Shown in pieces: positions 46,861 through 56,210 of a stretch of 64,000 nucleotides of DNA. The DNA is from Paenibacillus piscarius (GTDB taxonomy: Bacteria > Bacillota > Bacilli > Paenibacillales > Paenibacillaceae), in the NCBI RefSeq assembly GCF_022234545.1, contig NZ_JAIEUI010000001.1, positions 230,799-294,798 on the forward strand. The letters are read 5' to 3'. The position numbers and the translations under genes are program-made. Position 1 is the stretch's first letter; every line of letters begins with the position of its first letter. Below the pieces are notes generated by a model that saw only the letters and a program-made list of their open reading frames with translations, did not search any database and was not told where the DNA came from.

Positions 46861-46886
46861 CTCCTTTCGTGTGCGCCTAAACCGGA

Positions 46887-47855
46887 CTACTCCCCCATAA
46901 TCCTAATCTCCGTGTCCACCCGCTCCGCAGCTTCAAGTCCGCGGGCCCTCAGGAGCAGCGCACCTATGATCTCTTCGCCCCAGTTCTGCTCGTTCTGGGA
47001 GATGATCCGGGTAATCTGCCCGTTGTCCATGGCCTGCTTCAGGGCAGGGGTGAGACCCAGCGCAAAGTTATAGCGCTTCAGCCCCTTGGCCTTCCAGACC
47101 AGGACAGAGCTGGCGCTGGAGACGAAATCCAGATTGACCAGTGCACTGAAATGGGGGTGATCCGAGATCATCTGCTCCAGCTGCCGGGCGGCGAGCCCTT
47201 CGCTGCCATCATTATGCCGCACCTCCAGGACATCAATCTCCGTATGCCGGTTCAGATAATTCTCCAGGCCCTGCAGCCGCTCCCGGGTGCTCTTCATCCG
47301 CGACATCCCGGATTCGACCAGAATCATCCCTTTGCCGCTGAGCAGGCGGCTGACCGTCTGGCCGATAACTTCGCCGGTGGCCTGATTGTCCGCCCCGATA
47401 TAAGCGTCCCGCCGGCTGCCGGGCGAATCGGACTCGAAGCAGACGACAGGTATGCCCTGGGCGGCTGCCTTATTGATGACCCCGGCGAGCGCCAGCGAAT
47501 CAACCGGAGCAATCGCGATACCGTCCACGCCCCGCTTGATCATCATCTCCATCATACGGATCTGCTGCTCCAGATTGGCTTCATCAGGAGCCTGAACCAG
47601 CAGCCTGATGTTATGCCGGGCAGCTGCTTCTTCGGCCTTCTCTGTGATCATCTCATAAGAATCATTCACCATCGGGTAGAGAATGCCGAAGGTCAGCGGC
47701 GGCTCGCCGTCCGGGCTTGACGGGGCAGCGCTGCCGCCTGTAAGGGCTGCGTCCGGCACTTCGTCTGAGCGGGAGCAGCCGCCAAGGCTGAGCCCCGCTG
47801 CCAGCAGCAGAAGCAGGAGCCTGAGCAACAGGCGGGAAAGCCGGGTGGAGGTCAC
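46887..47855 (-). CDS. Sugar-binding lipoprotein, probable co-sensor (AraP-like)
   Basis: A 322-residue periplasmic-binding-protein family 4 lipoprotein with lipobox SLGGC. PVDSLALAGVINKAAAQGIP and VCFESDSPGSRRDAYIGADN are typical for ribose or arabinose type binding proteins. Its GTG start overlaps the regulator stop as GTGA, so it is the third gene of a kinase, regulator, lipoprotein operon and has no permease of its own on this strand. Geobacillus AraPST has the same three parts, with the lipoprotein presenting sugar to the kinase. I infer that job here. It could instead feed the divergent importer. Confidence 0.82.
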   Translation of the reverse strand: MTSTRLSRLLLRLLLLLLAAGLSLGGCSRSDEVPDAALTGGSAAPSSPDGEPPLTFGILYPMVNDSYEMITEKAEEAAARHNIRLLVQAPDEANLEQQIRMMEMMIKRGVDGIAIAPVDSLALAGVINKAAAQGIPVVCFESDSPGSRRDAYIGADNQATGEVIGQTVSRLLSGKGMILVESGMSRMKSTRERLQGLENYLNRHTEIDVLEVRHNDGSEGLAARQLEQMISDHPHFSALVNLDFVSSASSVLVWKAKGLKRYNFALGLTPALKQAMDNGQITRIISQNEQNWGEEIIGALLLRARGLEAAERVDTEIRIMGE

Positions 47856-49435
47856 AACCGCTCCGCTCCCCGGCGGACAGGCTGCAGCAGGTCCTCGGGG
47901 CTGCCCTGCCGGCGGTATTCCATCGGAGTCATGCCCGTGACTTTTTTGAACAGATTAGAGAAGTAATGCTGGTCGTTATACCCTACCCTATAGGCGATCT
48001 CGAACGTTTTGTGCCCGGTCGATTTCAGCAGCTCCTTGGCTTTATCCATTCTGGTGGCGGTCAGGAATTCAGTAATCGTCTGCCCTGTCGCCTGGCTGAA
48101 GGTTTTACTCAGATGGCTGGGGCTGACTCTGACCACGCTCGCGATATCGTTCAGGGAGAGCTGATCCTTATCATACTGCTCACGGATATACTGCTTCACC
48201 CTGTCAATCAGCTCCCGGTGTTTGTCCGCTCCCTCCGAACGCCACGCCCACAGCCGTACGTACAGCTGCTCCAGATAGTCAAGCGCTTCGCTGGCTGTGG
48301 TGATCTGCTTCAGCTCCGGCTGCAATTCGCTGAGAAGGCCGGCCTGGCTGGCGGCTGCACGGAAGCTGAGCTTCGCCGTCTGCACCAGCTCCAGGGTAAT
48401 ATCGTTCATGAGGTAGCAGGCATAGCCGGAGTTCCAGTTCACCTGCGTGAGACCGGCGGACAGCTCCTGCAGGAAGGCCGGCATCTGCTGCTGATCCCCC
48501 AGCTTCAGGAACTGGATCAGCCGGCTGCGGTCCAGCAGAACCTCCCGGGCGGCGGACGGGTCCAGATAATCATCCAGCATCGCTGCCGAATGCATCCGTG
48601 ACATCTTCTTCAGCATCCGGTCATTCTCGGCCTCCAGGTAGGAGAGGTGAATGCCCTGAAGGCGCTCGTGCGCCTTGCCCTTGCTGAAGCTAAGCTCCGC
48701 TCCGCAGGCTGCCTTCAGCTGCTGCTTCAGCGTAAGGTACAGCTCATCCAGGCTGCGGATCATCTGTACCGGATGGCTGCCTTTGCAGATCAGGACCGTC
48801 TCAGTCCGGCTGCGTTTATAGGTGAATGCCCCGGCGTGCTCCTTCAGCAGCTGGGAGAACAGCTCCTCCGCATCCGGCGCAGGCTGAGGGGGTTCCGGGA
48901 GATTCAGCGTAAACACCGCTGCGGCATAATAAGGGGCGGTCAGCTGCAGCTCCAGCTGCTGCGCCGCCTCGATGGCGGCGGCCGTGCCGATCAATCCTCC
49001 GCACAGGTCGGCGAACAGGTTCTCGGCGGTATAGGCATACTTCTGCTGTAGCCGCAGCTCCTCATCGATTCTGGCGCTGACCGTATGGAGCAGCTCCAGC
49101 AGGTCGGCTGCGCTGAACGGCTTCAGGCAATAATCCTCCACTCCCAGGCGCAGCGCCGTCTGGGCGTACTGGAAGTCGTCGTGTCCGCTCAGAATGATAA
49201 TTTTGATCTTCGGAAATTGTTGGCGTACCACCGAACTCAGCTCCAGGCCGTTCATGAACGGCATGCGGATATCGGTAATCAGGATGTCAGGAAGCTGAGC
49301 TTCGATGACCGGGAGCGCCAGCTCGCCGTCGGGGGCGTCGCCGCAATAGAGGAAGCCTTCCTTCTCCCAATCTATACATTGCCGGATATTCTCGCGGATC
49401 AGAATCTCATCATCCACCAGCATAATCTTCTTCAT
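47852..49435 (-). CDS. YesN-type response regulator, REC plus AraC HTH
   Basis: A 527-residue regulator with Asp55 in LITDIRMPFMNG and an AraC domain at about 420-515 (LSLNDIASVVRVSPSHLSKTF, then IAYRVGYNDQHYFSNLF). ATG 49435 has AGGGGG seven bases upstream and overlaps the kinase end by 26 bases; the longer frame to 49513 is less likely. The best target sites are the shared motifs at 51338 and 57343, before the furanose importer and the GH43/GH10 operon. Confidence 0.92.
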   Translation of the reverse strand: MKKIMLVDDEILIRENIRQCIDWEKEGFLYCGDAPDGELALPVIEAQLPDILITDIRMPFMNGLELSSVVRQQFPKIKIIILSGHDDFQYAQTALRLGVEDYCLKPFSAADLLELLHTVSARIDEELRLQQKYAYTAENLFADLCGGLIGTAAAIEAAQQLELQLTAPYYAAAVFTLNLPEPPQPAPDAEELFSQLLKEHAGAFTYKRSRTETVLICKGSHPVQMIRSLDELYLTLKQQLKAACGAELSFSKGKAHERLQGIHLSYLEAENDRMLKKMSRMHSAAMLDDYLDPSAAREVLLDRSRLIQFLKLGDQQQMPAFLQELSAGLTQVNWNSGYACYLMNDITLELVQTAKLSFRAAASQAGLLSELQPELKQITTASEALDYLEQLYVRLWAWRSEGADKHRELIDRVKQYIREQYDKDQLSLNDIASVVRVSPSHLSKTFSQATGQTITEFLTATRMDKAKELLKSTGHKTFEIAYRVGYNDQHYFSNLFKKVTGMTPMEYRRQGSPEDLLQPVRRGAERL

Positions 49436-51239
49436 CCTTGGACCCCCTGTTCTTGGGAATGAGAACCGTAATATGTGTGCCATAGCCTTCAGTACTGTCC
49501 AGCCGTATGCCATATTCCGCCCCGAAGTACAGCTTCAGCCGCTGATGCACATTCTGGAGGCCGAATCCGCGCTGCTCTCCCTCCGTATCTTCGGATTGAA
49601 CGGGATGCTCGATGGAGGCCCGGAGGCAGTCGAGCCGGTCTTCAGCTATTCCTATGCCGTTGTCCGATACGGTGAGGAGGATGGAGCCGGCACTGGTGTA
49701 GCCGCCAATGCGGATCAATCCCATCCCCCGCTTATTCTTAATGCCATGGTACAAGGCGTTCTCAATCAGCGGCTGCAGCGTCATATTCAGAATCGGATAA
49801 TCCTGCAGCTCCTCGGCAACCTCAATCCTGAACTCCAGAATGTCGCGGTAGCGCATCTGCTGGATGATCAGATAGCTGCGCGCGTGATCCAGCTCCGAAC
49901 GGATCTGTACCCAGTCGCGCCCTTTGTTCAGGCTCAGCCGGAAGAAGCCCGAGAGCGCCTTCACCAGCCGGATCACGCCATCGTGATTGCCGGCTTCAGC
50001 CATCCAGACAATCGAATCCAGCGTGTTGTACAGAAAATGCGGATTGATCTGCGCCTGAAGCGTCCGCAGCTCCGCCTTCTGCAGCTGCTGCTGCTTGCGG
50101 ATGCTCTGCGCCAGCAGCTCCTTGATCTGCTCCACCATAATGTTGAAGCTCTGTCCCAGATCGGCAATTTCATCCCGCCCGTCCGGCTTCACTTTGGCTT
50201 CCAGATAGCCGCTTGCGGTCAGGCGCATCTTATGCTGCAGCAGCTGAATAGGCCGGGTCAGCCGCCGGGTCAGCAGATAATGGAGCGTGATGGCGAACAG
50301 GATGCTTAAGGCCACGCTGATGATAATCAGCTGCCTGATCCGGTTGGCCTCGGCTACAATCTCCTGGAGCGGGGCGATGCCGATAATGGTCCAGCCGGTC
50401 GCCACGGAGGAGGTGTGGACGATGAACCGGGGCGGGCCGGTGGTCTGCTGTACGAAGCTGCCGCTGCCTCTAAGCTCCCGTTCAGGAATTCGGGTCTCCC
50501 GGACCAGTGTCTGCTCTGCCGCAGGGACAGGAGGCACATAGATCGGATTGTTCTGGGCATCGGTCAGATAGAAGAACCCGGTCGTCCCGATCTTCACCCT
50601 GTCACAGAATTCCTTGATGAAGGAATCGCTCAGATCGACAATGATGAACCCGATGACCTCATGGGTAATCCGCTGCTTAACCGCTGTCATGATCGAGATC
50701 ACGCCCTGGCTTCCATAAGTGAAGCCGTCAACCCGGTCATAGCTGGACATCAGCGGCGGCGGAATCCTGAGAATCAGCTCCGGGCTGCGGAACAGCTCCT
50801 GGAAATGGGGACTTCGCATAGGATTGCTGCCCGACTGGAAGATGCCCCTGCGCTCGCTGATGCCTTTGCCGTAGAGATTGATCAGGCTGATGTTAAGTAC
50901 ATTCTCATATTTGTAGGTGTCCCGGTAAAGCGTGAAGGTCTGAAGAATATTCTTGGCCTCCTGATAGGTCTCGGACTGGGAGAACAGGAAGTGGATGACC
51001 TGCGGATTGTTGCTCAGCTCCAGGAGACGCTCGGTGTCCTTGAACAGGTTATCCATATTCGTTCCCAGCAGATCCGCCTGAAGCATACTGGAGGCCTTGC
51101 TGTGACTGGAAATAGACTGGTAGGATTTCTGGTACGAGATGAGGCCGACGGCAATCAGCGGTATCGTGGACAGCACAATGAACAGAGCCAGCAGTTTGGC
51201 TCTCAGGCTGGAGGAGATCCAGCGTGTGATCCGCATCAT
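49410..51239 (-). CDS. YesM-type sensor histidine kinase
   Basis: A kinase of about 609 residues. Helices at about 12-33 and 303-323 surround an extracellular Cache-like region. HAMP follows (RRLTRPIQLLQHKMRLTASG), then AQINPHFLYNTLDS with His401 and an HATPase domain with PLIENALYHG and DNGIGI. ATG 51239 and ATG 51236 stand together after AAAGGGAA; the frame reaching 51284 lacks a site. It begins a kinase, regulator, lipoprotein operon divergent from a furanose-type importer. Confidence 0.92.
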   Translation of the reverse strand: MMRITRWISSSLRAKLLALFIVLSTIPLIAVGLISYQKSYQSISSHSKASSMLQADLLGTNMDNLFKDTERLLELSNNPQVIHFLFSQSETYQEAKNILQTFTLYRDTYKYENVLNISLINLYGKGISERRGIFQSGSNPMRSPHFQELFRSPELILRIPPPLMSSYDRVDGFTYGSQGVISIMTAVKQRITHEVIGFIIVDLSDSFIKEFCDRVKIGTTGFFYLTDAQNNPIYVPPVPAAEQTLVRETRIPERELRGSGSFVQQTTGPPRFIVHTSSVATGWTIIGIAPLQEIVAEANRIRQLIIISVALSILFAITLHYLLTRRLTRPIQLLQHKMRLTASGYLEAKVKPDGRDEIADLGQSFNIMVEQIKELLAQSIRKQQQLQKAELRTLQAQINPHFLYNTLDSIVWMAEAGNHDGVIRLVKALSGFFRLSLNKGRDWVQIRSELDHARSYLIIQQMRYRDILEFRIEVAEELQDYPILNMTLQPLIENALYHGIKNKRGMGLIRIGGYTSAGSILLTVSDNGIGIAEDRLDCLRASIEHPVQSEDTEGEQRGFGLQNVHQRLKLYFGAEYGIRLDSTEGYGTHITVLIPKNRGSKDEEDYAGG

Positions 51240-51337
51240 CGGGAGTTCCCTTTCACAAGTAGAGTTGAGAATAGATAGCTTCACAGTCTATTTTATAACA
51301 AATTCTGGAATGCTGAAACAAAAAAGAAAGCGCCAAC

Positions 51338-51372
51338 AAAATTCGCAACTTTTGAATAAAAAAATACACTTG
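51338..51372 (+). promoter_or_regulatory. Shared motif D upstream of the furanose importer
   Basis: AAAATTC, GC, AACTTTT, then AA, an A run and CTTG. The same blocks in the same order occur at 57343-57375 before the GH43 operon. It lies in the divergent gap between the kinase and importer genes, 140 bases before the importer start. A TTGCTT at its end may be the -35 box. The gap holds no gene that I can see. Confidence 0.5.
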
Positions 51373-51512
51373 CTTCTCCCGCCGGAGGAAACAAAGCCAA
51401 AAATAGAAAGCAAACGCCAAAGGCTGCCCATATAACCCCTGCCCTGTAAGCGATTAAAATGGGCTCAACACCACAAAACAAGGTGATCACCCCAGGGGGA
51501 GGAAAACAACGT

Positions 51513-52550
51513 ATGAAGAAAATCGGTAAAATGGGAGCGGCGCTGCTGCTGACCCTGTCCATGGCAATGCTCGGTGCCTGCGGCAACAGCAATGACGGGA
51601 ATACGGCGGCGAAGAACGGCAATAGCGCCACACAAGCTCCGGCGGCGGATAACGGAGACAAGACGGAGGGGAAGAGTATTACACTCGGATTCTCCCAGGT
51701 CGGTGCAGAGAGCGGCTGGCGCAGTGCGAATACGAAGTCGATTCAGGATTCAGCCAAAGAGGCGGGCTACACGCTGAAGTTCTCGGATGCGCAGCAGAAG
51801 CAGGAGAATCAGATTAAGGCCCTCCGTTCGTTCATCCAGCAGAAGGTGGATGTGATCTCGTTCTCGCCGGTGGTGGAATCGGGATGGGATACGGTGCTTA
51901 AGGAGGCAAAAGCGGCCGGTATTCCGGTGGTGCTGACGGACCGGGCGGTAGACTCCAAGGACACCTCGCTGTATGTCACATTCCTCGGCTCTGACTTTGT
52001 AGAGGAGGGCCGCAAGGCGGGGCAGTGGCTGACCGAGCAATATAAAGACGCTGCTGAGGACGTTAATATCGTGGAGCTGCAGGGGACAACAGGCTCCGCC
52101 CCGGCCAATGACCGTATGTCAGGCTTCGCCGAGGTCATCAAGGATAATCCGCATCTGAAGATCATCGCTTCGCAGACCGGAGACTTCACCCGTGCCAAGG
52201 GTAAAGAGGTCATGCAGGCCTTCCTGAAGGCCAACAAGGATATTGATGTGCTGTATGCCCATAACGATGATATGGCGCTGGGGGCGATTCAGGCGATTGA
52301 AGCCGCGGGTCTGAAGCCGGGCCAGGATATCAAGATTATCTCGGTCGATGCGGTGAAGGACGGAATGCAGGCCGCCAGCGAGGGCAAAATCAACTTCATC
52401 GTCGAATGCAACCCGCTGCTCGGCTCGCAGCTTATGCAGGTGGTGAAGGATATCGTGGACGGCAAAGCAGTGGAGCCGCGCATCGTCACCGAGGAGACGA
52501 CATTTACCTCTGAGCAGGCTAAGGAAGCTCTGCCCAGCCGCGAATACTAA
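51513..52550 (+). CDS. Furanose-binding lipoprotein, YtfQ type
   Basis: A 345-residue family 4 binding protein with lipobox MLGAC. The mature part closely follows E. coli YtfQ, which binds galactofuranose: LGFSQVGAESGWR, QQKQENQIKALRSFI, ELQGTTGSAPANDR and YAHNDDMALGAIQAIEAAGL all align. ATG 51513 follows GGGGGAGG; the frame from 51459 is upstream of that site. It heads an operon with ATPase and two permeases. Because arabinofuranosidase genes follow at 57.5 kb, L-arabinofuranose is an attractive ligand, but this is inference. Confidence 0.9.
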   Translation: MKKIGKMGAALLLTLSMAMLGACGNSNDGNTAAKNGNSATQAPAADNGDKTEGKSITLGFSQVGAESGWRSANTKSIQDSAKEAGYTLKFSDAQQKQENQIKALRSFIQQKVDVISFSPVVESGWDTVLKEAKAAGIPVVLTDRAVDSKDTSLYVTFLGSDFVEEGRKAGQWLTEQYKDAAEDVNIVELQGTTGSAPANDRMSGFAEVIKDNPHLKIIASQTGDFTRAKGKEVMQAFLKANKDIDVLYAHNDDMALGAIQAIEAAGLKPGQDIKIISVDAVKDGMQAASEGKINFIVECNPLLGSQLMQVVKDIVDGKAVEPRIVTEETTFTSEQAKEALPSREY

Positions 52551-52564
52551 TCAGCAGTTAAGCC

Positions 52565-52606
52565 CGAATCCGGCTCCGGCAGTGAAGCAGCTGCCGGAGC
52601 GGTTCG
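52565..52606 (+). terminator. Strong hairpin between binding-protein and ATPase genes
   Basis: GCTCCGGCAG at 52573-52582 pairs perfectly with CTGCCGGAGC at 52591-52600, and outer bases CGAATCCG and GGTTCG add to the stem. No T run follows. It probably protects the upstream mRNA so that more binding protein than ATPase is made. Confidence 0.6.
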
Positions 52607-52633
52607 TTATGGAGAGAAGGAGTGGTAGCAGCC

Positions 52634-54145
52634 ATGAGCACGCAGATGCCCATTCTGCAAATGACCGGAATTCATAAGCGGTTTCCGGGAGTCAAAGCAC
52701 TTAGCGGTGTCAATCTTCGCCTGTTCCCGGGCGAGGTTCATGCCTTGATGGGGGAGAACGGCGCCGGCAAGTCCACACTGATCAAGGTACTGACCGGCGT
52801 CTATTCCATTGATGAAGGCAGCGTGGAGATGGAGGGGGAATCCATTGCCGTACGCAGCCCGCAGGAATCACAGGCGGCCGGAATCAGCACTGTGTACCAG
52901 GAGGTGAATCTGTGTCCCAATCTGAGCGTTGCCGAGAATATCTTCATTGGAAGAGAGCCGCGGCGGCTGGGACGCATCCATTGGAAGGAGATGAACCGCA
53001 GGGCTGCGGAGCTGCTCCTTGAACGGATGAACCTGCAGATTGATGTCACGCTTCCCCTGCAGAGCTATTCCGTTGCGGTCCAGCAGCTGGTGGCGATTGC
53101 CCGGGCGCTGAATATCTCTGCCAAGGTGCTGATTCTGGATGAGCCGACCTCAAGCCTGGACCAGAATGAGGTGGAGCAGCTGTTCCGCATTATGAGGAAG
53201 CTGAAGCAGGACGGATTGGCCATTCTGTTCGTCACGCATTTTCTGGACCAGATGTATGAAATCTCGGACCGGGTGACCATTCTCCGGGGCGGAGAGCCGG
53301 CCGGTGAATACATGGTCGCTGAACTAAGCCGCCTGGAGCTGGTGCTGAAGATGATCGGCAAGGAGCTGGATCTGCTGGAGGAGCTGCCGCAGCTGGCAGC
53401 GGAGGACAAGAACAGTCTCGGCGATGAGCTGATCCGGGCGGAGGGGCTGGGCCGCCGGGGCGGCATTGAGCCGTTCGACCTGTCTATCCGCAAGGGGGAG
53501 GTCGTCGGGCTCGCCGGGCTGCTGGGGTCAGGGCGGACGGAGGCCGCCCGGCTGTTCTTCGGTGCCGACAAGCCGGACAGCGGGCACATCACGCTGGCCG
53601 CTTCGGGGGGCGGTATCCACTCTCCCCGGGAAGCGATCGCCCGGCGGATTGCCTTCTGCTCGGAGAACCGCAAGACCGAGGGGATCATCGGCGATCTTAC
53701 CGTCAGAGAGAACATCATCCTGGCGCTCCAGGCCAAGGAGGGGATGTTCCGTACGATCTCCCGCAAGCGCCAGGAGGAGCTGGCCGAGGAATACATCCGT
53801 ATCCTGAATATCAACCCTCCAAGCCCTGAGCATCTAATCAGGAACTTAAGCGGCGGCAATCAGCAGAAGGTGCTGCTGGCCCGCTGGCTGCTGACGAAGC
53901 CGGAGCTGTTCATTCTTGATGAGCCGACGCGCGGCATTGACATCGGAGCCAAGGCGGAGATTCAGAAGCTGGTGCTGACCCTCTCGCGGCAGGGCATGTC
54001 CTTCCTGTTCATCTCCTCGGAGCTGGAGGAGGTGCTGCGGGTCAGCGACCGGATCGCCATCCTGCGCGACCGCCGCAAGGTGAAGGAAATCTCGGATAAG
54101 GACATGAGCCAGCAGCAGATGATGCAGGCGATTGCAGGAGGCTAA
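52634..54145 (+). CDS. Sugar ABC importer ATPase, YtfR/RbsA type
   Basis: A 503-residue tandem ATPase that drives furanose or pentose import. The first domain has Walker A GENGAGKST and Walker B VLILDEPTSSLD, but a degenerate signature (YSVAVQQL). The second domain has the usual altered P-loop GLLGSGRTE, the signature LSGGNQQKV and LFILDEPTRGID. ATG 52634 is 11 bases after AAGGAG; GTG 52622 overlaps that site. It is the only importer ATPase in the window, which contrasts with the CUT1 systems upstream. Confidence 0.93.
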   Translation: MSTQMPILQMTGIHKRFPGVKALSGVNLRLFPGEVHALMGENGAGKSTLIKVLTGVYSIDEGSVEMEGESIAVRSPQESQAAGISTVYQEVNLCPNLSVAENIFIGREPRRLGRIHWKEMNRRAAELLLERMNLQIDVTLPLQSYSVAVQQLVAIARALNISAKVLILDEPTSSLDQNEVEQLFRIMRKLKQDGLAILFVTHFLDQMYEISDRVTILRGGEPAGEYMVAELSRLELVLKMIGKELDLLEELPQLAAEDKNSLGDELIRAEGLGRRGGIEPFDLSIRKGEVVGLAGLLGSGRTEAARLFFGADKPDSGHITLAASGGGIHSPREAIARRIAFCSENRKTEGIIGDLTVRENIILALQAKEGMFRTISRKRQEELAEEYIRILNINPPSPEHLIRNLSGGNQQKVLLARWLLTKPELFILDEPTRGIDIGAKAEIQKLVLTLSRQGMSFLFISSELEEVLRVSDRIAILRDRRKVKEISDKDMSQQQMMQAIAGG

Positions 54146-54148
54146 TCT

Positions 54149-55192
54149 ATGAAGAACCGAATAGTCAAACATCACTTATTCTGGCCGCTGTGCGTGCTGG
54201 CTGCATTGCTGCTGTTCAATCTGGGGTATTCGCCGGACTTCTTCGCCATTACGGTCCATGACGGACACCTGTACGGAAGTCTGATCGATATTCTGAATTT
54301 CGGCGCACCGCTTATGCTGGTAGCCATCGGGATGACCCTGGTGGTGGCCACCAAGGGGATCGACCTGTCCGTCGGCTCCATTGTTGCGATATCCGGCGCG
54401 GTCGCCTGTCTGAGTATCAGCAGGGGAGCGGACCAGAACAGCATGGGGCTGATCCTGACCTCGGTGCTTCTGGCTCTGCTGCTGTCGCTGGTGCTGGGCG
54501 CCTGGAACGGCCTCCTGGTCTCCGGGGCCGGAATTCAGCCGATTATTGCCACGCTGATTCTGATGGTGGCCGGCAGGGGGATCGCCCAGCTCATCACCGG
54601 CGGGCAGATTATTACGGTCACCAGCCCGAACTATGCCTATATCGGGTCCGGTTCGCTGGCCGGGCTGCCGTTCTCAATCTTCGTCGTTGCGCTGATGTTG
54701 ATTGTTGCCCTGCTGCTTACCCGGCGGACTGCTCTCGGCCTGTTCATTGAGTCGGTCGGCTGCAATCCGGCCGCCAGCCTGATGTCCGGTATCCGTGCCC
54801 GGTATGTGATCTTGGCCGTCTATGTATTCTGCGGCCTGTGCGCCGGCATCGCCGGCCTGCTGCTCAGCTCGAATGTCTCCAGCGCCGACGGCAATAATGC
54901 CGGACTCTGGAATGAGCTGGATGCCATTCTGGCCGTAGTCATCGGCGGAACGTCGCTAAGCGGCGGCCGGTTCTATCTCACCGGCACCGTCATCGGTGCG
55001 CTGATTATCCAGACGTTGACCACAACCATCTACATGATCGGGGTCCCGCCGGAGATTACCCTGGTCGTCAAAGCCTTTGTCGTTCTCGCGGTCTGCCTGA
55101 TTCAGTCCAGCGCCTTCCGCGCTGCGGTTGCCGCCCGCTGGAAGACGCGGCATTATCCCGCAGAGAAGGAGATGCGCCGCCATGTCTCTTAA
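54149..55192 (+). CDS. Sugar ABC permease, YtfT type
   Basis: Membrane subunit of 347 residues with 8-10 predicted helices. ATKGIDLSVGSIVAISGAVA and the loop before VIGGTSLSGGRF are typical of the RbsC/YtfT family. It starts three bases after the ATPase stop, and its end overlaps the next permease by 11 bases, so the genes are coupled. Two different permeases next to each other is the YtfT/YjfF arrangement of the galactofuranose importer. Confidence 0.93.
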   Translation: MKNRIVKHHLFWPLCVLAALLLFNLGYSPDFFAITVHDGHLYGSLIDILNFGAPLMLVAIGMTLVVATKGIDLSVGSIVAISGAVACLSISRGADQNSMGLILTSVLLALLLSLVLGAWNGLLVSGAGIQPIIATLILMVAGRGIAQLITGGQIITVTSPNYAYIGSGSLAGLPFSIFVVALMLIVALLLTRRTALGLFIESVGCNPAASLMSGIRARYVILAVYVFCGLCAGIAGLLLSSNVSSADGNNAGLWNELDAILAVVIGGTSLSGGRFYLTGTVIGALIIQTLTTTIYMIGVPPEITLVVKAFVVLAVCLIQSSAFRAAVAARWKTRHYPAEKEMRRHVS

Positions 55193-56150
55193 CCGCAAGT
55201 ATATTCCGATTCTGGTCACCATTCTGCTCTTCATCGTCATGTTCGTCGCCGGCTCCTTCCGGTATACCGGCTTCTTCTCGCTCCAGGTGCTGATGAACCT
55301 GCTGGTTGACAACGCCTTCCTGCTCATTACGGCAGTCGGCATGTCGTTCGTCATCCTGTCCGGCGGCATCGACCTCTCGGTCGGGTCAGTCATCGCCCTG
55401 TCGACCATGGTCTCCGCCAGCCTGGTCCAGCAGCACGGCTGGCCGCCTGCGGTGGTCATCCCGCTGGTGCTGCTGATGGGCGCCGCATTCGGCAGCCTGA
55501 TGGGCGCCATCATCCATTACTTCGACATTCAGCCGTTCATCGTTACGCTGGCCGGGATGTTCCTCGCCCGGGGCTTATGTTATGTCATCAGCATCGATAC
55601 CATTACTATTGACAATGCTTTCTACACGGCGGTGGCCCAGACGAGAATTCCGCTGCCCGGCGGCAGCTTCCTCTCAATCAGCGCCGTGATTGCCCTGCTG
55701 GTCGTGGCCGCGGCAATCTTTACCGCCCACTACACCCGGTTCGGGCGCAATGTGTATGCGCTGGGGGGCAGTGAGCAGTCGGCCCTGCTGATGGGCCTGC
55801 CGGTAGCCCGGACCAAGGTGCTGGTCTATACGCTCAGCGGACTGTGCTCGGCGCTGGCGGGAGTGGTCTTCACCTTCTATATGCTGTCCGGGTACGGGCT
55901 TCATGCGGTCGGCTTCGAGCTGGATACGATCGCGGCTGTGGTTATTGGCGGCACCCTGCTGACCGGCGGCGTCGGTTATGTACTGGGCACCTTCTTCGGT
56001 GTGCTGATCCAGGGCGTAATCCAGACCATTATCAGCTTCGAGGGGACGCTCAGCTCCTGGTGGACCAAGATTGTGATCGGCCTGCTGCTGTTCATCTTCA
56101 TCCTGCTGCAGCGCGTATTAAGCTCCAGGCGGCTGATGCTCAAAGAATAA
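55182..56150 (+). CDS. Sugar ABC permease, YjfF type
   Basis: Second membrane subunit of the furanose-type importer, 322 residues. LSGGIDLSVGSVIALSTMVS and VVIGGTLLTGGVGYVLGTFF mark the family. ATG 55182, 11 bases after AGAAGGAG, lies inside the end of the previous gene; an in-frame start at 55128 is deeper in that gene and lacks a site. The hairpin at 56176 ends the operon. Confidence 0.92.
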   Translation: MSLNRKYIPILVTILLFIVMFVAGSFRYTGFFSLQVLMNLLVDNAFLLITAVGMSFVILSGGIDLSVGSVIALSTMVSASLVQQHGWPPAVVIPLVLLMGAAFGSLMGAIIHYFDIQPFIVTLAGMFLARGLCYVISIDTITIDNAFYTAVAQTRIPLPGGSFLSISAVIALLVVAAAIFTAHYTRFGRNVYALGGSEQSALLMGLPVARTKVLVYTLSGLCSALAGVVFTFYMLSGYGLHAVGFELDTIAAVVIGGTLLTGGVGYVLGTFFGVLIQGVIQTIISFEGTLSSWWTKIVIGLLLFIFILLQRVLSSRRLMLKE

Positions 56151-56175
56151 AGAAGACACAGAAAGCGGGCAAACG

Positions 56176-56210
56176 AATGGGAGAGACAAATTTTACTTGT
56201 CTCTCCCATT
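56176..56210 (+). terminator. Intrinsic terminator of the furanose importer operon
   Basis: AATGGGAGAGACAA and TTGTCTCTCCCATT form a perfect 14-base stem with a seven-base loop, then TTATG. It separates the importer operon from the next lipoprotein gene. Confidence 0.85.
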
